A DNA stretch of 60,262 bases from an uncultured Bacteroidales bacterium. Lineage in GTDB: Bacteria > Bacteroidota > Bacteroidia > Bacteroidales > Bacteroidaceae. Of this stretch, positions 7,589-16,121 are shown in pieces. The DNA is taken from the NCBI GenBank assembly GCA_902782245.1, contig CACZMI010000004.1, forward strand, positions 1-60,262, in the 5' to 3' direction. Positions within the stretch are counted from its first letter, which is position 1. Every line of letters begins with the position of its first letter. The notes beneath the pieces are model-generated. The model was given only the letters and a program-made list of their open reading frames with translations, had not been told where the DNA came from and searched no databases. The translations under genes and the position numbers were made by a program.

Positions 7589-8968
7589 TTATCTGATAGT
7601 GGTAGTCTCGTTTATCCAGCCCTTGATCTCTACCTGATCACCCACCTTGTATCCGAGCATGAACAGGTCATCGGGCTGCGGGCACTGTTTCTTGTAAGAG
7701 CTGATAAGCTCATTGGCCTTGGCAGCAACAGAAGAATCAACCTTCTTGGCCTGCTCCAGCTTGTCAATCACTGCAAAGTATGCGCAACGGTTCAGAGCGG
7801 GCTCGCTTGACCAGTCATGCTTTACGGCATAGAGCTGAGCCATAAGGATGTATGCATCACCTCTGTTGGGGTTGTTCTGCAGGCACTTCTGCAGGCATGA
7901 ACGGCTGCGGTCATAGTTATCCTTTGCAAAGTACAGTGAAGCCATGAGGTAGTAGGTTCCGGCTATGCTGGTCTTGTCATCATCCAGTTCAATGGCCTGA
8001 TTGTAATACTCGATAGCCTTGTCCGTATCATCACGCTGCTTGTAGTAGAGAGCACCCAGAGCCTTTGCTGTTCTGGCAGAAGGCTGGATGGCGTGAGCAT
8101 ACTCTGATGCAGCAAAATAAGCGTCGCTTGTGTTGCACTCAAACATCTGCATGATCTTAACTACCTTAGTCAGATACTCCAGGTTATCCTTGTTGGCCTC
8201 GATCTTGGGACCGTAGATAGCCTGCAGAGACTCGCAGTCAGCGGCACCGCTCTTTACAAAGTGGCCGTCGATATTCTCCTTAACTGTGGTAGCGTTCTTA
8301 AGGACATCCTCGTCATCCTGATGGTTTGCAATGAATACGTCAATGAAACCGGCGCAATCAAGATAATCCTGAATCAGAGCATCGCGGTACTCTTCATTAT
8401 CCTTCTTGTTTGTATAACGCTGTGCGGAAACTGTCATCAGGTCATCCAGTACATAATACTGAGTCTCACCCTGACCCAGATCAACAGCCTTACGAAGGAG
8501 TTCATAAGCCCTGCTTACTGATACTCTGGGGTTGTATACCCTGTAAGCATGACCGTACTGTCCGTAGATTTCAGCCTCAGTCACCTTGTTCTTGGCCATT
8601 GCATTCAACTGATCCAGATACTTGAGGCGCTGCTCGAACACCTCGAACAGTTCATTTGAATACTGAGTCATAAGATCGGTGTTCTTCTCCTTCTTGGCGT
8701 CATTGTAAAGTGACTGAAGTATTCTTATACCATATGTATAAGTGTTTACGGAAGCAAGAGGAGCATCGTGGAATACATCCTTCCAACCTGACTCGTAAGC
8801 CTCCTTGTAGTTCTTGGTCTTGACATATTCAGTATAGATGCTGATGTTCTTTAAAGTGTTGATACTATCCTGTCCGTGTCCGTAACGCGAACCGTCTTCC
8901 ACGCCCTTCTGTGCATATACACCTGTAACCGTAACAAGTGCCAGAGCAATCAATCCAATTTTTTTCAT
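7589..8968 (-). CDS. Secreted TPR-repeat protein
   Basis: A 459-residue protein with a cleavable signal peptide (residues 1-19, ending VYA-Q). Helical tetratricopeptide repeats are clearest between about residues 300 and 400, where AIEYYNQAIELDDDK and SCLQKCLQNNP are typical repeat ends. No catalytic motif is seen. TPR proteins of this kind scaffold protein complexes in the periplasm. Its place between an outer membrane protein and lptC, on one strand and close-spaced, points to an envelope assembly role. A clear promoter box lies at 9004-9011, so it can be transcribed apart from coaX. Confidence 0.8.
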   Translation of the reverse strand: MKKIGLIALALVTVTGVYAQKGVEDGSRYGHGQDSINTLKNISIYTEYVKTKNYKEAYESGWKDVFHDAPLASVNTYTYGIRILQSLYNDAKKEKNTDLMTQYSNELFEVFEQRLKYLDQLNAMAKNKVTEAEIYGQYGHAYRVYNPRVSVSRAYELLRKAVDLGQGETQYYVLDDLMTVSAQRYTNKKDNEEYRDALIQDYLDCAGFIDVFIANHQDDEDVLKNATTVKENIDGHFVKSGAADCESLQAIYGPKIEANKDNLEYLTKVVKIMQMFECNTSDAYFAASEYAHAIQPSARTAKALGALYYKQRDDTDKAIEYYNQAIELDDDKTSIAGTYYLMASLYFAKDNYDRSRSCLQKCLQNNPNRGDAYILMAQLYAVKHDWSSEPALNRCAYFAVIDKLEQAKKVDSSVAAKANELISSYKKQCPQPDDLFMLGYKVGDQVEIKGWINETTTIR

Positions 8969-9003
8969 ATCGTTTAGTTTAGTACTTTCATTAATAAGAT
9001 ATG

Positions 9004-9011
9004 CAAAGATA
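9004..9011 (-). promoter_or_regulatory. Minus-7 promoter box of the TPR gene
   Basis: TATCTTTG on the minus strand, an exact match to TAnnTTTG, with a GTTG about 18 bases upstream that could serve as the minus-33 element. The leader to the ATG at 8968 would be about 30 bases. Confidence 0.65.
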
Positions 9012-9036
9012 CAAATAAGTTAAATCAACGCAACTG

Positions 9037-10302
9037 TCAGTCTACCATCAGTTTCATGAACCAGCGTTCCATAAATGTCACTCCTATGTTGATCCTTATA
9101 TAGTTCTCGGATATCATTCCTTTGGACATCGGCTGGACCCTTATGTACTCACCCGACACATGCAGATTGGAGATACTGTTGTATGAGGTGTTGAACGGCA
9201 GGGTAAAACCTGCGCTCACTCCGAACTGCATCGGACCCATGGAGTCGCCCACCTTGAAATAGGATTGCGAGAAATTCAGACCCACCTGATAAGAGGTACG
9301 CAAAAGCAGGTTGCGGCTCACGGCGTCGGGTTTTTTCATGTATCCGACTGCGGCCGATACTTTGTCACTGCCTGTCTTCTGGCCAAAGAAACTGGCCTTG
9401 GACCATGTCTGATATGAGACATCGGCACCGATTATGCCTTTTTTCCAATGATATGTAAAGCCGGCCGACATGAGATCAGGCATTGAGAATGCATCGGCTA
9501 TGATGACAGTATCACTTACCGAATGCCTGTCTGTAACGTAAGTATCGCTTTTGAGCGTCTGTGCAGGAGCGAATGTGGCGCCCAGGACCAGACTCCTGTC
9601 CGGTGAGAAAGACATTGTACCCTGCGCACCGAATTCATATCTGAAAGCGGACATCTCCGTGTTGTATGTCTTTTCTCTGGACTGAACCTCGGATGACGAG
9701 TATGTGTTGCTGATGTAATGGTTTATGTCTCCGCTCAGATAAGCTGCGTTAACACCCACGGAGAGCCATTTGGTGGGTCTCCATCCCAATCCTCCAAGGA
9801 ACTGGCGGACTCCGCCGGAACCCGAATTGGTAATGGTTGACGTTATCTCACCGTCCTCATCACGGCGTACCGGTTCAGTTTTGGAAAAGCCGTAGCCCAC
9901 ATTTGCAAAAGGCATGAAACCCACAGTCATTCCCACCTTGGGCAAAATTCTGAACTGCATAGCCATATGGTCAATGAAGGCATTGCGGGCGTTCACGCTT
10001 ACTCCGTTCTCATTGAAATTACCGTTCTGCAGTGCAAAACCCAGATCGGCTATGAAAGTAAGGGTGTCAACCGTTGAATATGAAGCGGGGTTCTTGACAT
10101 TCAGGGTATTGGGATAACGTAAGCCTGCACCTATACCGCCCATGGCTTTGGCCATACCCGACGAGGGGTCTGACAGCAGACCCATTCCATATCTGGAATA
10201 TGGTGAATTGACACCTGTTTGAGCCTTTGCCGGACTAAAACCGGTAAGGCATAGCAGAGAGAAAACCAAGACGGCTGTTATGTTCTCAAATACCCTTCTC
10301 AT
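9037..10302 (-). CDS. Outer membrane beta-barrel protein (FadL/OmpP1-like), unknown substrate
   Basis: A 421-residue exported protein. The signal peptide (about residues 1-27, ending AKAQ) precedes the conserved start GVNSPYSRYGMGLL, a hallmark of a Bacteroidota family of outer membrane proteins that sit near lptC. The rest alternates polar and hydrophobic residues with frequent aromatic girdle residues and glycines, as in a 14-strand or similar barrel. I chose the ATG at 10300-10302, where the signal peptide begins; it overlaps the end of coaX by 17 bases. The substrate is unknown. The steady neighbourhood with envelope genes suggests outer membrane maintenance. Confidence 0.78.
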   Translation of the reverse strand: MRRVFENITAVLVFSLLCLTGFSPAKAQTGVNSPYSRYGMGLLSDPSSGMAKAMGGIGAGLRYPNTLNVKNPASYSTVDTLTFIADLGFALQNGNFNENGVSVNARNAFIDHMAMQFRILPKVGMTVGFMPFANVGYGFSKTEPVRRDEDGEITSTITNSGSGGVRQFLGGLGWRPTKWLSVGVNAAYLSGDINHYISNTYSSSEVQSREKTYNTEMSAFRYEFGAQGTMSFSPDRSLVLGATFAPAQTLKSDTYVTDRHSVSDTVIIADAFSMPDLMSAGFTYHWKKGIIGADVSYQTWSKASFFGQKTGSDKVSAAVGYMKKPDAVSRNLLLRTSYQVGLNFSQSYFKVGDSMGPMQFGVSAGFTLPFNTSYNSISNLHVSGEYIRVQPMSKGMISENYIRINIGVTFMERWFMKLMVD

Positions 10303-10975
10303 TGAATTCTGTAATCCGGGCCAGTCCGCGAAGAACCAGATCCGGAACTGCAAAAGTAGTGCTTTTGGCTTTTATATCAAAGAATTCAGCATCGCCTCCG
10401 GTTAAAAAAACCAAAAGAGAAGGATATATGGAGCGCAATTCATTGACATATCCCTCCAGTTCCTTGCGGATTCCGTTTATCACTCCGCTCCGGATTGCGG
10501 TCGGGGTATCGTAACCGAACATAGGCACGTCACCTTGAGACTGGACCAGTGGCAGAGCGCCTGTATGTTCATGAAGCGCCCTGAACCTCAATTCTATTCC
10601 GGGAGCTATGTTACCTCCTTTATATATACCGTCGGCCGATACGAAATCAAACGTGACAGCGGTACCGGCATCCACCACAAGCAGGTCTTGTCCGGGTTTC
10701 ATGGACCAGGCTCCGACAGCGGCGGCTAGACGGTCCATCCCCAACGAGCGGGGTGATGAATATGCATTGGTCACCGGTATAGGAGTATCGGCAGTCAGCC
10801 TTTTCATGCCATGCGCGGTCATCCACTCCTCAACATCCGGAGCCAACGGATGAACCGAGCACCACATACCTCCGTCAACTTCCACCTTCATCATGTCATC
10901 CACATGACGGAGACGGCCGTTTTCCAGAACGGCGGCTTTTACCCTTGTATTACCAAAATCGGCCAACAGTATCAT
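10286..10975 (-). CDS. coaX: Type III pantothenate kinase
   Basis: Phosphorylates pantothenate in the first step of coenzyme A synthesis. The 229 residues carry the ASKHA-fold phosphate 1 motif DFGNTRVKAAV (residues 6-16), the central DAGTAVTFDFV with the catalytic aspartate, GGNIAPG, and a late FLTGGDAEFF loop. It is slightly shorter than the usual 240-260 residues but complete. It heads the minus-strand envelope operon and its end overlaps the next gene. Its promoter box is back to back with that of the divergent DUF4105 gene, and its leader is only a few bases long. Confidence 0.93.
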   Translation of the reverse strand: MILLADFGNTRVKAAVLENGRLRHVDDMMKVEVDGGMWCSVHPLAPDVEEWMTAHGMKRLTADTPIPVTNAYSSPRSLGMDRLAAAVGAWSMKPGQDLLVVDAGTAVTFDFVSADGIYKGGNIAPGIELRFRALHEHTGALPLVQSQGDVPMFGYDTPTAIRSGVINGIRKELEGYVNELRSIYPSLLVFLTGGDAEFFDIKAKSTTFAVPDLVLRGLARITEFNEKGI

Positions 10976-10983
10976 AATGACCG

Positions 10984-10991
10984 CAAAAATA
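10984..10991 (-). promoter_or_regulatory. Minus-7 promoter box of coaX
   Basis: TATTTTTG on the minus strand matches TAnnTTTG. It ends 8 bases before the coaX ATG at 10975, so the predicted leader is only about 5 bases. One base separates it from the box of the divergent gene. Confidence 0.55.
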
Positions 10992-10992
10992 C

Positions 10993-11000
10993 TAACTTTG
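10993..11000 (+). promoter_or_regulatory. Minus-7 promoter box of the DUF4105 fusion gene
   Basis: TAACTTTG followed by CA, an exact TAnnTTTG box, 18 bases before the ATG at 11019. It supports choosing 11019 over an upstream ATG at 10977, which would lie before the promoter. Confidence 0.65.
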
Positions 11001-11018
11001 CACCATAATAATCAAAAC

Positions 11019-13772
11019 ATGCATAAGAAACTCTTATCCATTCTGGCCACCTTGCTGTTCCTTGTTCCCGGAGCCAAGGCTCAGAATGACAGCATAAACG
11101 CATACCTGCTGACTTGTGAGCCCGGCAAGGCCATATATGAGTTGTACGGCCACACGGCCATTTGGATTGAGGATGTAGGCAATGGTACAGACGTTGTATT
11201 CAACTACGGTCTTTTTGATTTCAACACTCCCAATTTCGTATGGCGTTTCACTCTTGGCAAAACCGATTACATTCTGGGCTATACCCGACTCAATTCTTTT
11301 CTGAGAGAATACAGGGAGCGCGGATCGGAGGTTTTTGCCCAACGGCTCAACCTGACGCCTAAGGAGTCCCGCAGGCTATATCAGTCACTCGTGGATAACA
11401 GCCGGGCAGAAAACCGGGTATACCGTTACAACTTTCTGTTCAACAACTGCGCCACAATGGCATTGGACAAGATTGAGGAGAGCATTGACGGTACCGTTAC
11501 CTATAACAGCCCGGATACCACACAGACATTCCGCGACATACTTACCGCACACACCAGGGTCCGTCCCTGGAGTGAATTTGCCGTTGACCTGATAATAGGA
11601 GCCGGAGGAGACGTACCTACAGGTTACAGGAGAGAGGCATTTGCACCCCTTTACATGAAAGAGATGGCCGCCACGGCTGAAATCACCGATACCGCCGGGG
11701 CGAAAAGGCCTCTGGTATTCCCCGCAACCGGACTTGTCAACCCGGACCATGGAGTGGATTTCGGGAAACCGGTCCTTACTCCGATACAGGTAATGTGGAT
11801 AGTCTTTATGCTGGTACTGTTCCTTTCCCTGATAGGATGGTACAGGAACAAACCATATTGGATGATAGACACCATACTGTTCGGAATACAGGGATTGGGA
11901 GGAATAATCATAGCACTGATGTATTTCTTCTCGGAACACCCCACCCTGGATACCAACTGGCTGGTCATCTGCCTCAACCCGTTGCCGCTGGTTTTCATAC
12001 CTTTCTTTATACGCAAGAGCCGTCGCGGCAAGGTATCGGTATTCATAATAATTGAGGCAGTAACCTGCATAGCCTTCCTGCTCTTCTCACCTGCCATTCC
12101 GCAGGTCATAGAGCCATCCATAAAGATTCTGATTGCAACTTTTGCGCTCAGGGCATTGAGCACATCCATATTCCAGTTGTCGGCAAGACTACGCGATGAC
12201 ACATCCGGCAAGACCTTTCATGGCAGGTTTCCGGTGGCGCTGATTGCAGCCCTCTCATTGTCGGCCACGCTCCAGGCCAAGCCCGAGAAAAGCCCCAGGC
12301 TGGTAGTGGGTATAGTTATTGACCAACTTGACGAGGAGTGCCTGGAGAAACTGATGCCCATAATGGGTACGGGCGGACTTAAACGTTTGTGGACCGACGG
12401 TTACAACCGCACCAACGCCACCTTTGACTATGACGACATGGACCGTGCATCGGCCGTAGCCTCCATTCATACCGGAGCGTCTCCGTTTCAGCATGGAATA
12501 GTGGCCAGCCGATGGATGAACCCCAAGACTCTGGTATCAGCTTCTCCGGTCGACGACAGCGACAGCAAAGGTATCAACACGATAGAGAAATCATCGCCCC
12601 GCAAACTCCTGGCAACCAATCTGGCCGATGAGATGAAACTGGGTTCAGGCAGCCGTTCCAAGGTCTGTTCCATCGCCATAGACAGAGACGCCGCCATCCT
12701 TGCGGGCGGCCATGATCCGGACGTGGTCATGTGGATGAACACCGATGACGGCCGATGGAGTTCATCGGACTACTACGGAAAACTCCCCGAATGGGCCGAT
12801 GCAATCAACGACAGCACCTGGTTCCTTAAGGAGTGGAGGCCGGCTCTGGCCACAAGTTCATACGTACCCATTTCGGACCACGACCGTTTCCGCCCTTTTT
12901 TTTACCTGCTCCGCAAGGGTGAGATAAGCGACTATCTCACCACCCCTTATGCAAATGACAAGGTCACAGAGATGGCACTTGCAGGTATTGAGGGTATGGA
13001 GTTGGGAGACGATGACACCCCGGACCTGCTTACCCTTACATATTACGCAGGTAATTTCCGTCACACCCCCAATACCGTCTGGTCACTCGAGCAGCAGGAT
13101 ATCTATGTCCGGCTGGACCAGACGCTGGAGCAACTCATCAGCACCATCACGTCCAGGATAGGACTGGATAACGTGCTCTTTTTCCTTACATCAACAGGAT
13201 ATGTGGAGAATGCCGCTCCGGAACTTGGAGGTACCCGTATCCCCACCGGACAGGTGAGCATGGAGCGCGCCACAGCCCTGCTCAGTCTCTACCTGTCGGC
13301 CAAATACGGAAGCGGCACCTGGGTAAGAACATTTTACCGCAACCATATATATCTCAACCACGACCTTATAGAAGACAAAGGGCTGGCACTGCACGAGGTG
13401 CTTGAAAGTTGCGTGGACCTTCTGGTACAGGTTACCGGAATCCGCAGCGTCCTGCTTATGCGTGACCTTATGTCAACCGTTCCCGACATGGAGGCGGTCC
13501 GCAAGCGTAACGGTCTGAACGCATCCTGGTCCGGTGACATAATCATCGACGCCATACCCGGTTGGGGTATTTCCGATGAGAAAGCCGGAACGGTAATTTA
13601 CCGCAAGCCCGTAGCCAAACCGGTTCCCTTTATACTGTACGGCAACGGAATCCGTGCCGAGGTAAACCACGAACCCATATCCGTAAGCGTCCTTGCGCCC
13701 ACTATCTCCCTGATAACCCGCAACGACCCACCCAACGCCTGCTCTGCGGTACCCCTCAAGAATCTGAAGTAA
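11019..13772 (+). CDS. Fusion: DUF4105 protein with membrane helices plus alkaline phosphatase-like domain
   Basis: A 917-residue protein. A signal peptide (1-21, ending AKAQ) precedes a DUF4105 domain (about 25-245) with YELYGHTAIWI and FLFNNCATM, where the Cys and His suggest a papain-like fold. Five hydrophobic segments lie at about 255-400, and a sixth, signal-like one (FPVALIAALSLSA) at about 402-418. The rest (427-917) is a PafA-type alkaline phosphatase/phosphodiesterase fold. In relatives I know, these two proteins are separate neighbours. Key metal and nucleophile positions of the phosphatase look replaced: D435 is kept, but R476 sits where the nucleophile Thr is expected, N679 replaces an Asp, and T726-G727 replace Asp-His. 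I infer a periplasmic, probably non-catalytic domain. Another residue set could still bind metal. Confidence 0.75.
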   Translation: MHKKLLSILATLLFLVPGAKAQNDSINAYLLTCEPGKAIYELYGHTAIWIEDVGNGTDVVFNYGLFDFNTPNFVWRFTLGKTDYILGYTRLNSFLREYRERGSEVFAQRLNLTPKESRRLYQSLVDNSRAENRVYRYNFLFNNCATMALDKIEESIDGTVTYNSPDTTQTFRDILTAHTRVRPWSEFAVDLIIGAGGDVPTGYRREAFAPLYMKEMAATAEITDTAGAKRPLVFPATGLVNPDHGVDFGKPVLTPIQVMWIVFMLVLFLSLIGWYRNKPYWMIDTILFGIQGLGGIIIALMYFFSEHPTLDTNWLVICLNPLPLVFIPFFIRKSRRGKVSVFIIIEAVTCIAFLLFSPAIPQVIEPSIKILIATFALRALSTSIFQLSARLRDDTSGKTFHGRFPVALIAALSLSATLQAKPEKSPRLVVGIVIDQLDEECLEKLMPIMGTGGLKRLWTDGYNRTNATFDYDDMDRASAVASIHTGASPFQHGIVASRWMNPKTLVSASPVDDSDSKGINTIEKSSPRKLLATNLADEMKLGSGSRSKVCSIAIDRDAAILAGGHDPDVVMWMNTDDGRWSSSDYYGKLPEWADAINDSTWFLKEWRPALATSSYVPISDHDRFRPFFYLLRKGEISDYLTTPYANDKVTEMALAGIEGMELGDDDTPDLLTLTYYAGNFRHTPNTVWSLEQQDIYVRLDQTLEQLISTITSRIGLDNVLFFLTSTGYVENAAPELGGTRIPTGQVSMERATALLSLYLSAKYGSGTWVRTFYRNHIYLNHDLIEDKGLALHEVLESCVDLLVQVTGIRSVLLMRDLMSTVPDMEAVRKRNGLNASWSGDIIIDAIPGWGISDEKAGTVIYRKPVAKPVPFILYGNGIRAEVNHEPISVSVLAPTISLITRNDPPNACSAVPLKNLK

Positions 13773-13778
13773 TTTTAC

Positions 13779-13786
13779 TACCTTTG
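13779..13786 (+). promoter_or_regulatory. Minus-7 promoter box of the SlyD-like gene
   Basis: TACCTTTG followed by CA, an exact TAnnTTTG match, 16 bases before the ATG at 13803. It starts within 10 bases of the previous stop codon. Confidence 0.65.
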
Positions 13787-13802
13787 CACAAATTTTCAAG
13801 AA

Positions 13803-14363
13803 ATGGATAAGAAATATATCAGCCTTACCTATGATCTGATGCTGAAAGACGCAGACGGTCAGTTGTACAAGTACGAGAGCGCTACCCGTGAGAGACCCTT
13901 CAAGTTCATTACCGGAATAGGTTACGCCCTGGATCTCTTTGAGAGCAACGTAGGTTCTCTCAACGTAGGTGACTCTTTTGAATTTGAGATACCGTCAGAC
14001 AAGGCATACGGCGAGTACAGCAAGGAGAACGTACTTGAACTGGACAAAGGCATATTCCTGCGCGACGGCGTATTTGATGACGAGCATGTAAAGATTGGCG
14101 CCATCATTCCCCTGAGCGACGGCCAGCAGACATTCAACGCTACAGTAACGAATATCACAGACGATAAGGTCACCGTTGACCTGAACCACCCCCTGGCCGG
14201 TGAAAACCTCACCTTCAAGGGTGTCATACTTGAGTCACGTCCTGCCACACAGGAGGAGATTGACGCTATCCTGCACCCCAAATGCAAGGGTTGCGGCGGC
14301 GGTTGCAATAACGGCGACTGCAATGGCGGTGACTGCAACTGCGACGGCGACTGCAAAAAATAA
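13803..14363 (+). CDS. slyD: SlyD-like FKBP-type peptidyl-prolyl isomerase with Cys-rich tail
   Basis: A 186-residue cytoplasmic prolyl isomerase/chaperone. The FKBP half domains (about 5-75 and 115-150) surround an inserted IF chaperone flap, as in SlyD, with GIGYALDLFE, VGDSFEFEIPSDKAYGEY, and NHPLAGENLTFKGVI after the flap. The last 28 residues hold eight cysteines among Gly, Asn and Asp (CKGCGGGC, then repeated GDCNGGDC-like units). E. coli SlyD uses a His/Cys-rich tail to bind nickel and other metals, so this tail probably binds metal too. aroC starts 6 bases after the stop and is probably co-transcribed. Confidence 0.9.
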   Translation: MDKKYISLTYDLMLKDADGQLYKYESATRERPFKFITGIGYALDLFESNVGSLNVGDSFEFEIPSDKAYGEYSKENVLELDKGIFLRDGVFDDEHVKIGAIIPLSDGQQTFNATVTNITDDKVTVDLNHPLAGENLTFKGVILESRPATQEEIDAILHPKCKGCGGGCNNGDCNGGDCNCDGDCKK

Positions 14364-14369
14364 ACATAT

Positions 14370-15440
14370 ATGAATACTCTGGGCCAAAACCTTACCCTGA
14401 CCACTTTCGGCGAGAGCCACGGCCCCGCCATAGGTGGTGTGCTTGACGGATTTCCTTCCGGAATAACCGTAGATATGGAATATGTACGTCAGTGCATGCA
14501 GCGCCGCCGTCCCGGACAGAGCACCGTGACCACCGGCCGTCAGGAGCAGGATGAGGTGGAGTTCCTGTCAGGACTTCTTGAAGGAGTGAGCACAGGAGCG
14601 CCCATAGCATTTATAATAAGGAACACTGACCAGCACTCATCAGACTACGATGAGCTCAAGGACCTGTTCCGTCCGTCACATGCAGATTATGCATGGCTTC
14701 AGCGTTACGGTATCCGTGACTGGCGCGGCGGCGGACGTTCATCGGCCCGCGTTACAGCCCCCATCTGCGTGGCAGGCGCTCTGGCCTCACTGGCTTTCCG
14801 CAAAATGCTGCCCGGCCTTAAGATAAAGGCTTTCACATCACAGATAGGTCCCTACTCCACTGATTCCGCCAAGGATATGGAGTACGCAGGCGCAAATGTA
14901 GAGACCAATGCCGTAAGATGTCCCGATGAACAACTGGCCTCCAAGATGGAGGACTATATCAAGGATCTGCGCAAAGAGCAGGATTCAACCGGCGGTTGCG
15001 TTACATGCATCGTAGAGGGTCTGCCCGCCGGCATAGGCAACCCCGTATTTGACAAACTTGAGGCATCACTGGCCAAAGCCATGCTGGGTATCAACGCCTG
15101 CAAGGGTTTTGAATACGGAGACGGATTCCTGTCAGCCTCACAGCGCGCATCAGAGCATAACGACGCATTCCGCATGGAGGGCGGCAACATCACAACTGCA
15201 ACCAACCACAGTGGCGGTATCCAGGGCGGCATAAGCAACGGTCAGCCCATAAGGTTCCGTGTGGCTTTCAAACCCACCCCCACCATCGGTCAGGAGCAGA
15301 ACACCGTGACAGTTGACGGCCGCGAGACCACAATCGCAGCCAAGGGGCGTCACGATCCGTGCGTGGTTCCGCGTGCGGTTCCGGTTGTGGAATCACTTAC
15401 GGCACTGGTCATTCTTGACCAATACCTCTCAAGCAAATAA
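14370..15440 (+). CDS. aroC: Chorismate synthase
   Basis: Makes chorismate from EPSP, the last shared step to aromatic amino acids and folate, using reduced FMN. At 356 residues it is the usual length. Signatures seen are GESHGPAIGGVLDGFPSG near the N-terminus (residues 14-31), the RRRPGQS segment, GGGRSSARVTA (about 128-138), NHSGGIQGGISNGQPI (about 276-291) and RHDPC near the end. Its last 12 bases overlap the end of the convergent HAD phosphatase gene. Confidence 0.97.
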   Translation: MNTLGQNLTLTTFGESHGPAIGGVLDGFPSGITVDMEYVRQCMQRRRPGQSTVTTGRQEQDEVEFLSGLLEGVSTGAPIAFIIRNTDQHSSDYDELKDLFRPSHADYAWLQRYGIRDWRGGGRSSARVTAPICVAGALASLAFRKMLPGLKIKAFTSQIGPYSTDSAKDMEYAGANVETNAVRCPDEQLASKMEDYIKDLRKEQDSTGGCVTCIVEGLPAGIGNPVFDKLEASLAKAMLGINACKGFEYGDGFLSASQRASEHNDAFRMEGGNITTATNHSGGIQGGISNGQPIRFRVAFKPTPTIGQEQNTVTVDGRETTIAAKGRHDPCVVPRAVPVVESLTALVILDQYLSSK

Positions 15441-16112
15441 GTTTTCAAGATTGTCTGCCAACTCCTGCATGGAGTGAAGCAGCAGTACGGGTTTTTCGGC
15501 CAGCAGGATCTCATCCTCAAGCGGGCCGGTATTGACTGCTATGGTATCTATTCCTGCAGCCACGGAGGCACGTATTCCAAGCGGTGCATTCTCAACAACC
15601 ACAGCCTCACCGGCGGGCACGCCTGCTATCTGAAGGCCTTTCAGATAGGGATCGGGATAGGGCTTGCCGCGCTTTACCTCAAAGGCGGTCACCATAAGGT
15701 CACGGGTTATGTAACCCTCATAATCCCTCTGTACACGCTCTATCAGGTTCTTCTGTCCCGAGCCGGTCACAATAAGAATCTTGAGTCCCAATGCCTTGGC
15801 CTTGCGGAACACCTCCTGGGAACCCGGCATGATGCAAGCCTCGGGCATGGAACGGAAAAGCTGAGCCTTGTATCCGTATATTTCATCTATCTCCTGCTCG
15901 GATGCCTCATAACCCCTGTCGCGCAGACTGATACGTACCACCGTGTCATGTCCTGTGGCGCCCTCGTTCAGGTAGACGTCATGGGGAGTCATATGCATAC
16001 CATACTTTTCCATAGCCTGACTCCAAGCTTTGGAGTGGTTGGGCATGGAATCATACAAAACGCCATCCATGTCAAACAGGATGGCGCTTTTGTTATGGAA
16101 AGTAAATGCCAT
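15429..16112 (-). CDS. HAD-superfamily phosphatase, beta-phosphoglucomutase-like
   Basis: A 227-residue HAD subfamily IA hydrolase. Motif I is FDMDGVLYDS (about residues 13-22), with the nucleophile Asp and the acid/base Asp two residues on. Motif II is the IVTGSG strand (about 115-120), motif III the Lys in KRGKPYPDPYLKG, and the final acidic motif is VVENAPLGI. The KPYPDPYL pattern is that of sugar-phosphate phosphatases and phosphoglucomutase-like enzymes. The exact substrate cannot be read from sequence. It is the last gene after lysS-gpsA-pgi with a 9-base gap, so a role in sugar phosphate clean-up is plausible. Confidence 0.85.
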   Translation of the reverse strand: MAFTFHNKSAILFDMDGVLYDSMPNHSKAWSQAMEKYGMHMTPHDVYLNEGATGHDTVVRISLRDRGYEASEQEIDEIYGYKAQLFRSMPEACIMPGSQEVFRKAKALGLKILIVTGSGQKNLIERVQRDYEGYITRDLMVTAFEVKRGKPYPDPYLKGLQIAGVPAGEAVVVENAPLGIRASVAAGIDTIAVNTGPLEDEILLAEKPVLLLHSMQELADNLENLFA

Positions 16113-16121
16113 TTCTTAAGA

